This document shows positions 20,174 to 32,442 of a stretch of 64,000 nt of DNA, piece by piece; position 1 is the stretch's first letter; each line of letters opens with the position of its first letter. The position numbers and the translations under genes were made by a program. The stretch spans positions 1,505,216 through 1,569,215 of the forward strand of contig NW_006763138.1 in assembly GCF_000264905.1 (NCBI RefSeq). The letters are read 5' to 3'. This stretch comes from Stereum hirsutum FP-91666 SS1. Lineage: Eukaryota > Basidiomycota > Agaricomycetes > Russulales > Stereaceae. Under the pieces are notes generated by a model. The model did not search any database and was not told where the DNA came from. It saw only the letters and a list, made by a program, of their open reading frames with translations.

Positions 20174-23100
20174 TGTCTCGAACTCATATGCAAACCGCTC
20201 TTCTATCGCATCGCTCGATCTCTTGAGACGGGAATAACTCGCCAACGGTAGGAGCGCGAGATCGGTAGATTAATGGGCCGTCTGGAGAGGGGCTCTGGGT
20301 AGGTGGCACGTTGAGCGGGGAGCCGGCGGGTTTGTTATGAGGAGATGAGTGTCGGCGGGCGGGCAGGGAGGTTTAGAGAGGGAGCGTGTTCGAAGGAGTG
20401 TGTTAGGCTCTGACGTAGCGGCAGCGGGTTCCTGGCAAGACAAGGAGAGATGTGAGACAAAATACTAAGTTGATGGGAGAGACAGCGGGCGGGCGGGAAG
20501 GTCTTGAAGGCGCGACACCATGGTGGAAGGGGAGAAAGGCGGCCATTGAAGTGTGTTCCAAAGACTGCACCTTATATATTCGGACAGGGCGGCGCTCATG
20601 ACGTAGGGCGGCGGGGAACGGGCCGGACACCCGTCTCGCCCAATTGAGCTTCAGTCGGGTGGCGTAAGGTGGCGTTCTCGAGTTGTTCTTGGTGTTTGCT
20701 TGCAAACTGCCATACAGGTGATAGATACAACGCACCATGTTCCGCCTGTCATGACGTGAAACTGGCCATAAGACATGCTTACATTCAAATTTCCTATCTG
20801 CTGTGAGGAGTCTTGAATGATTGTTGAACGACCTTGATTGACAGGTTCGAGTTTGGGCCGACAACTGGTGTGAGAGAGATAGTAAGGCGCGTCGAGCGAC
20901 GTTCCGAAGAGGAGGTACAGGGACCTGTACATCGTAGGATTAGAGATGAGCCAAGTTCGAGATTGAGGTTGAAGGAAGTACGCACCTCCATTGTCACTGT
21001 TGCCTCATAACAACTATCGAGTCCACGGTAGTGTGAAGTTAGAGGGTGGTGAAGCTGTACTTACATCTACTGAAATAGACCGACAGCGAATCAAATTGGT
21101 GGAGACGCAAGGTCGAAGGTGCGAGGTACTAGTATATGCACCGTGGGGAGTAACATGTCGAAGGCGGCGATGAGAAATAAGTTCAAGGTGACGCTTGCTG
21201 AACCACCGCACAACAGCTATTGTTCAAGGTGGCTATGCAGCCTATTGTCGACATAGATATAAGAGGAGAGCAAATAAAAGTCATGAGAGTCTCCGGTAGG
21301 TGTTTTGAAGCAACGGGCGAGGGGTCAATGCTCAGGGAGGGAGATGATGGGAGAGACCGAGAGACCGAGACAAGACCGAGACTGAAACGACCAAGTCGCG
21401 ACTTGCGTTGGACTTGCGCTTCACAGCCATCTGTCCCAATTAGGCATGCAGCAATTCCACTGTGGCAATCTTCGAGGCTCTCAAAGTATGTGGGCTCGTT
21501 CACGCTTCACGGGGCACCATTAGCGATATTAGGCGGCAAACGTATACCGGTATATTGCCCCATCATGGTACCCCCTAATAACTCGGAGTTCAAGTCGAGA
21601 ACGTTACGAACGACGTGAGTCCGATGTTGCGGAGCACACTCAAAACTTATTCTTCACTCTCACTCTATAGACATATATCTTACAATTAAAGCCGACAATT
21701 ATGTTGCAGAGGTATAGTATGTTGACTGTATGTATACAAAATAGAACATCAGAAGCGGGAGGCCGTGAACGACGTCGCTGAAGGGGACAGGCCTGTACAG
21801 GCCAAACCTCAGCCACACGTTCGACGCGTCGTCCCGATTAGGAATTTTAGCGGAAATTAGCGGGGGGTGGGTTTCCTGATGCAGCCGGCGGAGGTCCATG
21901 AGATGAATGCAGGAGACGGTTGTAGAGTGCGAGGATGGGCCGAGGGTTGAGTGTAGTTTCGGAGATGCCAAAGAGACATACGAGAAAGAGGCAACTTGCC
22001 AGATTCTGAAGTGCTAGGGAGGCGATGTCGGTTGTGAAAAGAGGTGGTGCCAAGGGGTAAGCTACATGCCAGCCGCCATACGCCACACAATCATCTCATT
22101 CTAGTCTGCGCAAATAGATGGTGATGAGAGTGAGGAGAGTGAGGTCAAGATCCCACCGGCGAACGCACACACGCCACGACGCCCGCAAGCTCCAGCTCGA
22201 GCATCGATAGCATGCCCGGGAGCAAAATGCATGGCCCCCTCATATACAAATCCGGTCCCAATCTACCATCCTTCACGAGCAAATCATTCGCCCCCTCATC
22301 CCGAACATCGAGATCCTGGCCCCAACCGTGTTCGTGTCGAAAATATATTCGGCAGCACCAATCGGCATGGGGCCTGTTGCGAGACGACGAGTAGTAGAGC
22401 TTTCCCCTCCACCCTTTCCGGTCTCGAACGGCTTACGACGTCCGCACACACGCCAAGGCTGTACATCTCGCTTGAGTTTTTTTTTTCCATACGAATCTGA
22501 GGAGCCAGATGTTTGTATCGATAATAGACTACAATCACGAGAGTCCTTTGTGGGAGGTGCGATGCCGATGTATGCAGAGAGTGTAGGGCCATTTCTTCCA
22601 TTTCAAATGGCGATTTCAACTTCAAATTCCCATTCTGAAGCTCATTCCTGTACTCTCGCGCAGGCCACTCGAGCACGGGCTTTGAAGACGATGATTTCCC
22701 CCCGAACTGCAGGGTTTATACCAACGACTCCGAAACTAAAGAGAACCGCCCCAGCCCGCATATTCATGAATATGTAGCCTCGTACACGGTCTACACAACG
22801 AATCGTGGCCCTCGCCTGCTCGGTATCGTGCCCAGATCCATCGCGCCGAAAGACATAGCTGCTCTGAACTCGTCGTCCACATCATCGACTTGACGGTATT
22901 GTTTTCTCTTCGAACGGTGACTGAAGGAAAGGGCGGTGCTAGCATTGACTCCTGGTTTGGCGGGACGTGCATGGGACAGAATCTGATGCGTTCGCAAATT
23001 CGTCGTGAGCGATGGTGGCTGCAAGGAACCGAGAAGAAGCAAATCAGCGGGCAAGTCAGTTTCGTACTAGGACCACCCACGAGATGTGAAGAGGATAGGG

Positions 23101-24880
23101 TTACCTGCGCCTGGATCTTGAACATACACAGGTGCATTTTCTTTCTTCATATCAGAGCATTCCGTCTGGATCTTCCTCAAGGTCGCGTTGCTCATGCCCA
23201 TACCTTTCAGGCACCCTTCGCCGCCCATCGTGTCAATCGATAGTGACCGTGGAAATATCTTCGCAGACGTTTATGGCCCATCAGCGACGGCTGTACGATC
23301 CTGACTCGTCGCCCTTCTCAAATCGAAATTCGACATCTTCACGTCGCGAAAGCCGCCCTCTGAGGAAATGAAGGTAAGGGGTATGACGCTGTGGATCATG
23401 GAAGGTAGAAAACCACTGAACTCGGATGGGCGGTCTTTAGGCCTCGGTTATGCGTGGGGTGAATATGCGAGCCGCAACCGACGCTCGATATCTGCCTTTT
23501 TCTCGAACCTCTTTAAGGCGATTTCCTCACCAGCCATTGTGTATTCGACCTCAGACTTCAATCGTGGCCGTGACTTGCACTCTTCAGGATGATTTCATTG
23601 TTGTGTGAGTTATTCTGCTTCAAATACGACATTCCTCCGTGGCAATGCTACTAGCTAACTCTTCTATTTACGTATACCTTCTACCTGTATGTAGCTCTCA
23701 CTTTCCTCTTGTCCGCGGATTAACCGTACTCCGTGTGATGCAATACTTGGCTGGTTGGTACACTGAGATGACGATACGAGATACAAACTGTACAAGTCGC
23801 TGCTCAGCTCCTCTGACACCGCGAACACGTCTGGCACTTTAACTGGTACTACTTCTTCTTCGCAGCCTCTCTTACAGGGACTAGTGACTGCCTCGCTCCC
23901 GACCGCATCCAGATCTGCTACTAGCGCGCTGGTCTGCTCCAAGCCCCGTCCTTGTGTTGCATATTTTGTCGGTTCTCGGCTGCTTCCTCTCGTACCAGGA
24001 AACTGTGTGTCATCGGTATATGACATGGCCAAATAGCTGCCACTGGATACTTGACACAGCATGTAGCCCGCGCTCCTATCTTGGCTCCGATACTTTTTCA
24101 TCCCGTCGAGAGGTCCTTCAAGGAGTACCAACTCCTATGTACGACGAAGCTGTGCTGCGTCGGCATTTACTAAGAGGACTACGGGAAGCACGGACGGAGA
24201 CTCTTGTAGTACTGTACGCTTGTACCTCTTCGTGGGTCGTGGGCTCGCTCGCGAAATTCTTGTGGTCTGAGATAAAATATGCCTTGGAAAAGCGGCTGGT
24301 TATTACGGTCTGACTTTGTTCGGCTGTGGCGGCTCTGCACTATAGATGATTTTGCCTTTGCTTCGTGTATTCGTGCACTCTCGTCTCCACTCCAATCTCA
24401 CCGTAACGGTCCATCACGAGTGCGAGGATGGTACGTTGTACCTGAGTCCACAGTCTTCGTTATCTTCGGTCCTAGTGCCATATTGTTTGACACGCAGCTC
24501 CGGGCTTTGAAATTCTGAGCTCTGTTCCATCGACGGTCTTTTCTGGGAGGGGTTTTCCGTCCAGCCCCAGTTCTAACCACGCTTCGCATTAGTCGCCTTG
24601 GTCGCCGTTTGACTTCCTTGGTATCCAAAGCCCTCGCAAAAAGTCAAAACACCTTCATTCGGATATCTAGATATCCCGCTCGTCCTTGTCCCGCAACATC
24701 TCGCATATTGCACATCCTTTGGGTGGAAGGACCCTTCTTCACACCGAAACGACAGGTCTCAAGCATACTGACCTTATGGTACATCAGCTGGAGCAGGTAA
24801 CTTCTGTGTCACGCTCTGCGCACCCAGCAGCGGGTTTTCACTCATTCACGCCAAAATGATCAACTTCAATCTGATTGACT
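20174..24880. other. Long stretch without a recognisable gene
   Basis: Many short overlapping frames occur on both strands (for example minus 20,403-20,864, 22,736-23,137 and 23,664-24,131; plus 22,328-22,777). None has a family signature I recognise or a convincing exon chain. Frames near 22,200-22,860 read like eroded protein, so part of this may be old pseudogene. Confidence 0.35.
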
Positions 24881-27800
24881 CTAGGGAGCGCGACGCCTTC
24901 TGAGTAAGGTATCGTTTACAAAAGATCTCCAATCCAAGCTGAAGCGAACTACGTTAACCCCAGCGACCAACCTAATCCGACCTTGTTCAAGCCAGTATAC
25001 CACGACATATACACCGCCAACAATATAATCTAGGAATTTTAACACAGACATCACAGTGATCAAGACAATGGTCACGACTGGGACGAACGAGTATACAACA
25101 GCGCTCATGAAAAGTATGAGACAGATAGCGGACACAAGAAAGGTAAGGGCAGGGAGTCTAGCTGTCAGAGAAAAGAAAAGGTAGGATTGGCCAAAAGCAT
25201 CCATGGCGTGGACCTAAGATACGATGGGTGTAAATTGATGTTACCATTATACCTTGCAGGATATCTGATTCGATAGCGGAGAAGGGATTATTACATACCC
25301 TGAACCTTCCTCCGTCAATACTGTCATATCGAAACACCAACCAGGCGTCGATGCATAGACCAAATATTGAGCAAATGCCTGAGATTGAAATTGCCACTCG
25401 TGCTACGTCGTTGGTAGTGAACAGGGTGTCGTCACGAGCAAACCCTAGGATGCTGACATCGATCCTGTGGATGGAAATGGAAAACAGGCGCGGTGAGTGT
25501 CACTTATATGCTAAGACTGTTACAGTATACAATACTTACGCAGCCAATGCTGCCAACTGGGCGCATGATCGGGCAGAATTAGTTCATGCAAAGCCCATAG
25601 TATTGCACGACTCACCATAGTTCCTGCCCTCTGCCATTCCTTGATCAATTGCTTCAAGACTCTTTCCAAGGCTTCGTCTGTTTGCCCCGAAGCTTGTCTT
25701 AATTGGCGATAGACCGTAAGGCTGTCAATGAGAGGGATGTGAAGGGAGTCGGAGATGATGACTTGACTAATAGGGAGGAGGGAGTAGCATATGTGCACGA
25801 CATCGCTATACGACCTCAGTCGAGCAAGTTCGGCCTGGAGCTGAGATTGGTACTCTAGTTCTCGGACGAAGTTAAACCTCAACTCCTGAAGGCTCTCCTC
25901 TTGGCCTTGCAGCGCTGCTTTGAGCTCCCGAATCTCTCCTCGATGTTCCTCTATATCATCGATCATTTCGCGGGCAAAGATCAAATGAGCATCCGTCCAT
26001 CGGCCCTGGTTGCAGTATGTCAATGCGAGATTCGACATGCTCGCCAATGTGTCGGGATTCTGCTCGCCGTGCAATCGCTTCCTTGTCTGTATCACCATCG
26101 TCTCCAATCCTTCCGCCTGCTTCCACTGGCCTATTCTTCTGTACGTTGATGCGAGGCTAGACATGCTGGTGAGAGTCTGGGGATGATCCTCGCCTAGCAC
26201 CTCCTTGCTTGTATCCATCACCGTCACCTGCAGCACCTCTGCGTCCGTCCACCGACCCTGGTTCCAGTATGTTAACGCAAGGTTCGACATGCTCGTTAGC
26301 GTGTCGGGGTGTCGCTTGCCAATGACCCGCTCTCTTGTCCTAGATACGGTCACCTGCAGACCCTCTGCTTCTGTCCACCTGCCCTGGTGGCAGTATGTCG
26401 ATGCGAGGTTCGCCATGCTCGTGAGCGTTGACGGATGCTCCTCTCCGTGCACTCGCTTTCTGGCCTTGATTACCGTTGTATCTAACTCCTCTGCCTTCGA
26501 CAACCGGCCTTTCCTTCTGTATATCGATGCAAGATTCGAGATGCTTGTCAACGTTTCAGGATGCTCCTCACCGAGCACTCGTTTGCTCATCTCCATCACC
26601 GCTACTTCGAGCTCCTCTGCCGCTACCCATCGACCTTGGTCCCAGTATATTGATGCGAGGTCTGACATGCTTTGCAGTGTCTTGGGATGCTCCTCACCAG
26701 ATATGCGTTTGTTCGTCTCCGTTACTGTTGTCTGCAGACCCTCAGCCTCCACCAACCGGCCCCGGTTGCGATATATCGATGCGAGGGTTGACATGCTCGA
26801 CAGTGTGTCTGGGTGCTCCTCACCATGCCCCTGTTTCCTTATCTTCATCACTATCTCATACAGTCCCTCTGCTTTTCTCCACTGACCCAGCATACTATAT
26901 GTTGATGCAAGGCTCGACATGCTTGCTGATGTGTCAGGATGTTCCTCACCGAGCGTCCGCTTTCTCGTCTCCACCACTATCATCTGCAGCTCTTCTGCCT
27001 CTGTCCATAGACCCTGGTTCCAGTACGCCAATGCGAGGGTCGACATGCTCGCTAGCGTGTCAGGATGCTCCTGGCCAAGTACACGCTGACTTGTATTCAC
27101 CATCGTCAGCACCAGCTCCTTCGCCTCTATCCACCTGCCCTGGTTCACATATGCCGATGCGAGTTTTGATGTGCTCATCAACGTAGCGGGATGGTCTTCA
27201 CCGAGTATGCGCTTGCTTGTATCCATCACTACCACCTGTAGTTTCTCCGCCTCTACCAGCCGTCCCTGACTGTAGTACGTCAATGCGAGGTTCGACATGC
27301 TTCCCAGTGTGTCCGGATGCTCTTTGCTAAGTATTCGTTTGCTTGTCTCCATCACCAATACCTCCAGCTCCTCTGCCTCTGTCCATCGGCACTGATTTCT
27401 ATATGCTGATCCAAGGTTTGACATGCTCAACAGTGTGTCGGGGTGTTCCGCACCGAGAACCTGCTTCCTAGTCTCCATGACTGTCACCCCCAGCTCCTCC
27501 GCCTCTGCCCACCTGCCCTGGCTGCCATATGTCGATGCGAGGTCTGACGCACTCCTCAGTGAGCTGGGATGCTCCTTACCGAGCACATGCTTGCTGGTCT
27601 CCATCACTGCCAACTGCAACTTCTCTGCCTCTGTCCATCGACGCTGGCTGCAGTAGGTCGATGCAAGGTCCAACATGCTTGCCAATGTGGCGGGATGCTC
27701 CTCCCCGTGGTCTTCTTTCCTTATGTTCATCACTGTCTCATCCAGTCCCTCTGCCATTTTCCATCGTCCCTGCTTTCGATACGTTGCTGCAAGGTTTGAC

Positions 27801-30800
27801 ATGCTAGTCAGGGTGTCGGGATGTTCCTCACCAAGCACCTGCTTTCTTGTCTCCACCACCACCACCTCCAGCTCCTCCGCTTCGTTCCATCGGCCTTGCT
27901 TCCGGTATGTCGATGCAAGGTTCAACATGCTCATCAATGTTTCAGGATGATCCTCACCGAGCACTCGCTTGCTCGTCTTCATCACCATCATCTCCAGCTC
28001 CTCCGCTACCTTCCATCGGCCTTGATTTCCGTACGTCAAGGCGAGGCTGGACATGCTCATCAGTGTGCCGGGATGCTCCTGACCAAGGACACACTTGCTC
28101 ATCTCCATCACCGTAGTCTGCAGCCCCTCTGCCTCCGTCCATCGGCCTTGGCCGCAGTATGTTGATGCGAGGTTAAACATGCTTGCTAGTGTGTCGGGAT
28201 GCTTCTCACCAAGGACGCGTACCCTTGTCTCAATGACCATGACTTCTAGTGCCTCTGCCTCCATCCACAGGCCCTGTTTATTGTATGTTGATGCAAGAGT
28301 CGAGATGCTCATCAATGTGCTCGGGTGCTCCTCACCTAGCACTCGCTTGCTTGTCTTGGTCACGTTCACATACAGTTCCTCTGCCTCTGCCCATCGCCCT
28401 TGCCTCCCATATGTTGCCGCAAGATTCGACACACTTGTTAGTGTGTCGGGATGCTCCTCACCGATAATATGCTCCCTTGTCTCCATGACTGTTACCTGCA
28501 GCTCCTCTGCCTCCGTCCATCGGCCCTGCTTACTATATGTTGATGCAAGGTTGCCCATGCTCGTCAGAGTATCAGGATGCTCCTTGCCAAGCACCTGCTT
28601 CAAGCCTTCCATCACCATCACCTCGAGTTTTTCCGCCTCCGTCCACCTACCCTGATTCCTGTATGTTGATGCGAGGTGTCCCATGCTCTTCAGTGTGTCA
28701 AGATGCTCCTCACCGAGGATCCGCTTTGAGGTCTCCACCACCATCACCTGCAGCTTCTCCGCCTCTCTCCACCTGCCCTGGTGTCTGTACGTTGACGCAA
28801 GGTTCCCCACGGTCTTCAATGTAGAGGGATTCTCCTTCCCAAGAACCTTCTCGAGTTCCTCCATAGCCCATATTCCTACTGTCTCTGCGTGACCCCACCA
28901 TCCGTGATACATATATATTGAGTGAAAAAAGGAAGTAATGTTGGGATCAATATTGCTGTCGAAATTAGCCTGCAACTCTTGCATGTGTGGAAGAAGTGCC
29001 CGCGTGTAAGCAAGAGCATCCGGTGCATTCCAGTCGGCCCCAAACCGAGAACAAGACAGGCGGAGGATAAGTGCCGCATGTATAGGACAGGTCTCAGTGG
29101 TTTGAGCACGATATCGACTCCAATCGTGAACGAGAGGATGGAATGACAGGTTGCCTTCAAGGGTGATCTCCATAAGGGAGTACAAGATAAGGGTAGTGAC
29201 GATGCGATGAAAGGCTTTTGAGGTAGCTGCAGTGGGATCGACGAATGGGCGTAAGAAACCTTGAACCCAGGATACCACAGATTCGGAGAGAGTTGTGACT
29301 CTAGGCTTGAAGCGTGGAGCTTCGGCTGCTGCATCGATGAACATGACTTGAGGGATATTCTTATGATGTAGGAAAGAGCAGATGAAGAGGAAAGTGGCTG
29401 CTTCGGGGTCGGTACGCTGGAGCTGTTCGAGGCTGATATTCCAAGTGGTGTATACGGTCTTTTCGTAATCTTCGGGCTTGTGGATGAATTCCTTGTACTC
29501 CTCCAATATTTCACGGCGATTGGAGATGAGCATGTCCAAGTATTGCTCGAGCGTACATGTCTCGTTGACTTGAAGATAAGCGGCGGCCTGAATAATCCCA
29601 AGAGCGAGGAAATCAAGCTCCTGTTTTTCACTGTAAGACACGCTATGGAATGCATCAGGTATGCCAATATCTTTACCTCCACGATTTGCGTGATGAGGCT
29701 ATCTGTCGTGGCTTCGTGATCCGAAATTCGTGAGCGCCGCACAAATAAAGCCTTCGCATCGTCCTTCGGCATTCGCGACACCTCTAACGACTTCTCATAG
29801 GAATCAAGCTGTCTATTGCGGGTAGTGATGATGATATTTCCGTGAGAGCATGAAGGAAGGAACGGCTGTAGATTTAGATCCGTGTCGTCGGCATTGTCCA
29901 GGACAAGAAGCCAACGATCCCGAGTACGAACAAGCCAGCTGATGGTGTCCTTCGCTTTTTTTCCGAGCCTTTTGTCCATGGATATGTTTGCAAGATCGAC
30001 ATCAAGAGTCGCTTCGGAGCTGGCGTCGACATACAGGACTTCTGAGAATCTGAAAGAATAATCGAAAGAGGAACTTAAAACTTTTGCAAAAGCATGAAGA
30101 GACCAAACGGGAATACCTGGGAAGATGCTCCTCCGTCTGCACTTGTGAGTCCGCCACGAACCGTCTCATGATCTCGCTCTTCCCGCTGCCGCCCAGGCCA
30201 TGCAGTACAAACATAAGCTGTTCGTTCGTCGAGTCGGAGGAGAAATGTTCGTCCATGATAGATAGGATATCTGCTCTCCCGGTAAATGCCCGCGACGGCG
30301 CTGGGCAATGTTTCCGCTCAACCGATTTGCGCTGTTTCTCTGCGGCAGAAACAGTTCCGACTAATAGCATGATTGGTGGTTAGTATTTTGTTCTGTATTA
30401 ACACAATCCATCGAACATCTCACTTGCTTCAGAGACACTTAAGGCTGCTGTCTGTTCCACCAGAACCTTCACAGATCCCTCTAACTTCTCCCTCACGTCT
30501 TCACTTTCCATGTATTTCTCCGCGTGTGACATCACATCATCCAACTTGTTCCACTCATCCAAACGAACATCCTGTATCCCTTCGTCGACGTTGAACCGAA
30601 AGTATACATTCGGACGTGACTTGAAGCGGAATTGTAGGTCCTGGTGCGTGTTTTCGGTGTCTGTACCAATCTTGGTCAATGCTTTCGCAACTTTGAGCGG
30701 AATTATGTTTCCGATGACACTCTGCTTTTCGAGGCTGATAATCGGAAGCTTTCCAGTCCCGATACTGACAATGCAAGCGATGCTTCTGTGAGGAAAGATA

Positions 30801-31642
30801 AGCCCTGCTTCCTTGAGAACGACGAGGCTTGGATTGTTCTGGGACAGACCGCCATCAATGTATTCCCTCTTGATGCCCTGGACCTGGATGACAGCACGTT
30901 TGAAGAACGTCGGAGCTGCTGTGGTAGCACGGGCGGCTTCTACGATGGTGCAGGGAATGGGCAACTGGCCAGAGGCTTCGTAGGAGCGCAGGAGTGAGGG
31001 TATGCGTCCACTCATGTTTTTCGCTGGGACTGCGCATACGAACCTAGGGATCACATCGTGAGCAACACACCAACATGAAGTTCAACTTAGAAGGCGTACG
31101 TGCGACAGAGTTTATCTCCTGTACGTGGATCCAAGATTTCAGGATCAGTATCTCCGGGGCAGCGTTCGACGATCTCCCTCATCGCGGCCTCCAACCTAGT
31201 TGCACTGTACTGTCCATCTCCAAAATATTTCTTCTGCGAGAATATGCCCTCAGAAAGCTTTGCATACGCTTCGATAGCGTCTTCTATGGACATGCGAAGG
31301 CGGCCAAGCATTAGGGCAATGAGGCTATGAGTTAAGCACGGATGGCATACCCATTAGCCGCCCGAATGAGGGTCGCACTGACAGCACGATGAAGACTCAC
31401 CCTCCAGTACCCGTACCACCGATGAGATCAAAGTATTCACACGGAAGAGGCACTTCGGGTAGGCTCAGCCTATCTTGAATGGAAAGCATGATACTCTGCA
31501 GGACGAATAGCGTAGACAGGCCGCGTATACCCCCGCTATCTGTCCTCGCGAGAAGTTAGTGTCGCCGTGCCGGTGAAGGAGAGCTATACTGAAACGCACC
31601 AAGTGATAGTAGTCTCAGACCTTTCTCCTTTGGCATATCCAT
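24881..31642 (-). CDS. NLR-like protein: patatin - NB-ARC - 23 TPR - coiled coil - membrane tail
   Basis: Ten exons on the minus strand: 31,642-31,600, 31,539-31,401, 31,324-31,100, 31,043-30,424, 30,360-30,117, 30,049-29,677, 29,620-25,616, 25,556-25,540, 25,464-25,299 and 25,213-24,881. They total 6165 nt (2054 residues), in frame throughout, with introns of 56-85 nt. The patatin domain covers residues 1 to about 340. The oxyanion loop is DSGGIRG and the nucleophile motif reads GTGTG (56-60), so Gly replaces Ser58; Asp199 of the DGG motif remains. NB-ARC has the P-loop GLGGSGKS (397-404) and Walker B LLVLDNADD (about 471-479). Residues about 808-1773 are 23 tandem 42-residue TPRs. A coiled coil (about 1775-1815) follows, then several hydrophobic helices (about 1905-2030) and a basic end RRRRAP. 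The membrane part is joined through a 17-nt exon. Likely a non-self or defence receptor, by analogy with fungal NLRs. Confidence 0.88.
25946..28843 (-). repeat. 126-bp tandem TPR array, 23 units
   Basis: Twenty-three in-frame 42-codon units of the form LGEEHPDTLTSMSNLASTY plus QGRWTEAEELQVTVMETRKRV-like sequence. The units are diverged from each other, unlike the identical pair at 15,055-15,306, so this array is older or under selection. Long antisense open frames across it are a by-product of codon periodicity. Confidence 0.93.
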
Positions 31643-32442
31643 GGCTTGCGATGGCTTGTCAGTAAAGCAGAGTGTAACAGAGTAGGACCTTCTACTATGG
31701 CCTCAGAGAATGTGGGTGAAGGACAAGGTCCTCGAGGCGCTCCCTACCATGCGGTCTATGTGGCACAGCCTGACAGACGCTTACTTGTCTAAACTTAGAA
31801 AGGGCCTAGTATTATATCCTCTATAGAGGCAAACGCAGGAGGATCGACTGCAAACTGAAAGATGTAGCCTCAAGCCTCAATGGCATATTGAAGGGAGACG
31901 ACGGAAGAACAACGGCAAAGGAAATACAGCACGTTGTCTTGACCGACAAAGGTTTTTACACAGATTGTGCGGCGAGAGACCGTTGCGCTGACTGTTCGAG
32001 GTTTATAAGTTGTAAACCTATGTAGTCGTGGCCGTCTTGGTGTGGAATGAAAATAGGGAATGCTAGCTTCTGAACCCTTTGATTGGTTAACGCGAATCAG
32101 TAGGCATGATAACGCGTACACACCTGTCCCACTCCAGGCGTTGGCCGCCACGTTTGCATCAGTCTAGCATTTCATAATTGCTATCCAAAACAGTCAGCCT
32201 GTTCTCTGTGTGGCCACTCTCAGACGAGCACACGACACAAACAAAATGATCGCATGATGAAGGAGAGACGAGCGATTACCGCATCTATAATATTCAGACC
32301 ACGAAGCAAACACCCATACGGACACAATGGAATCTCATCCGATATGTACCTCTCACCATATCAAACCAGCTGCCATCGACCTAACTCTTACTACCACGTC
32401 AGGCCACTCCCAACTTACTCTGGATCAAGGCCTCGCTCTCAC
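31643..32442 (-). promoter_or_regulatory. 5' flank of the complete NLR gene
   Basis: About 31,643-32,170 is homologous to 2236-2720 upstream of the truncated paralogue. The remainder reaches the 3' end of the Msp1 gene, which is also minus-strand, so this interval holds the Msp1 terminator region and the NLR promoter. No clear TATA box or other gene is seen. Confidence 0.5.

Larger units (their letters stand above)
19179..21881. repeat. Distant inverted pair that may bound a 2.7-kb element
   Basis: CATCAGGAAACCACCCCCC starts at 19,179. Its near-complement GGGGGGTGGGTTTCCTGATG ends at 21,881, with about 19 of 20 bases matching allowing one gap. Both arms are followed inward by CTAAAAT-type sequence. 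I see no target duplication or transposase, and the 266-bp MITE lies inside. It may be chance or a gutted element. Confidence 0.35.

Noticed and set aside
22212..22400. Possible third piece of the FMN dehydrogenase family (frame reading EILAPTVFVSKIYSAAPIG)
   Set aside because: It superficially resembles the family's APIG block, but neighbouring residues do not align with either copy in this window and no other block follows.
25946..28843. Regular direct repeats that could suggest a satellite or CRISPR-like array
   Set aside because: The period is exactly 42 codons, the units are diverged and each translates as a TPR in the frame of a gene.
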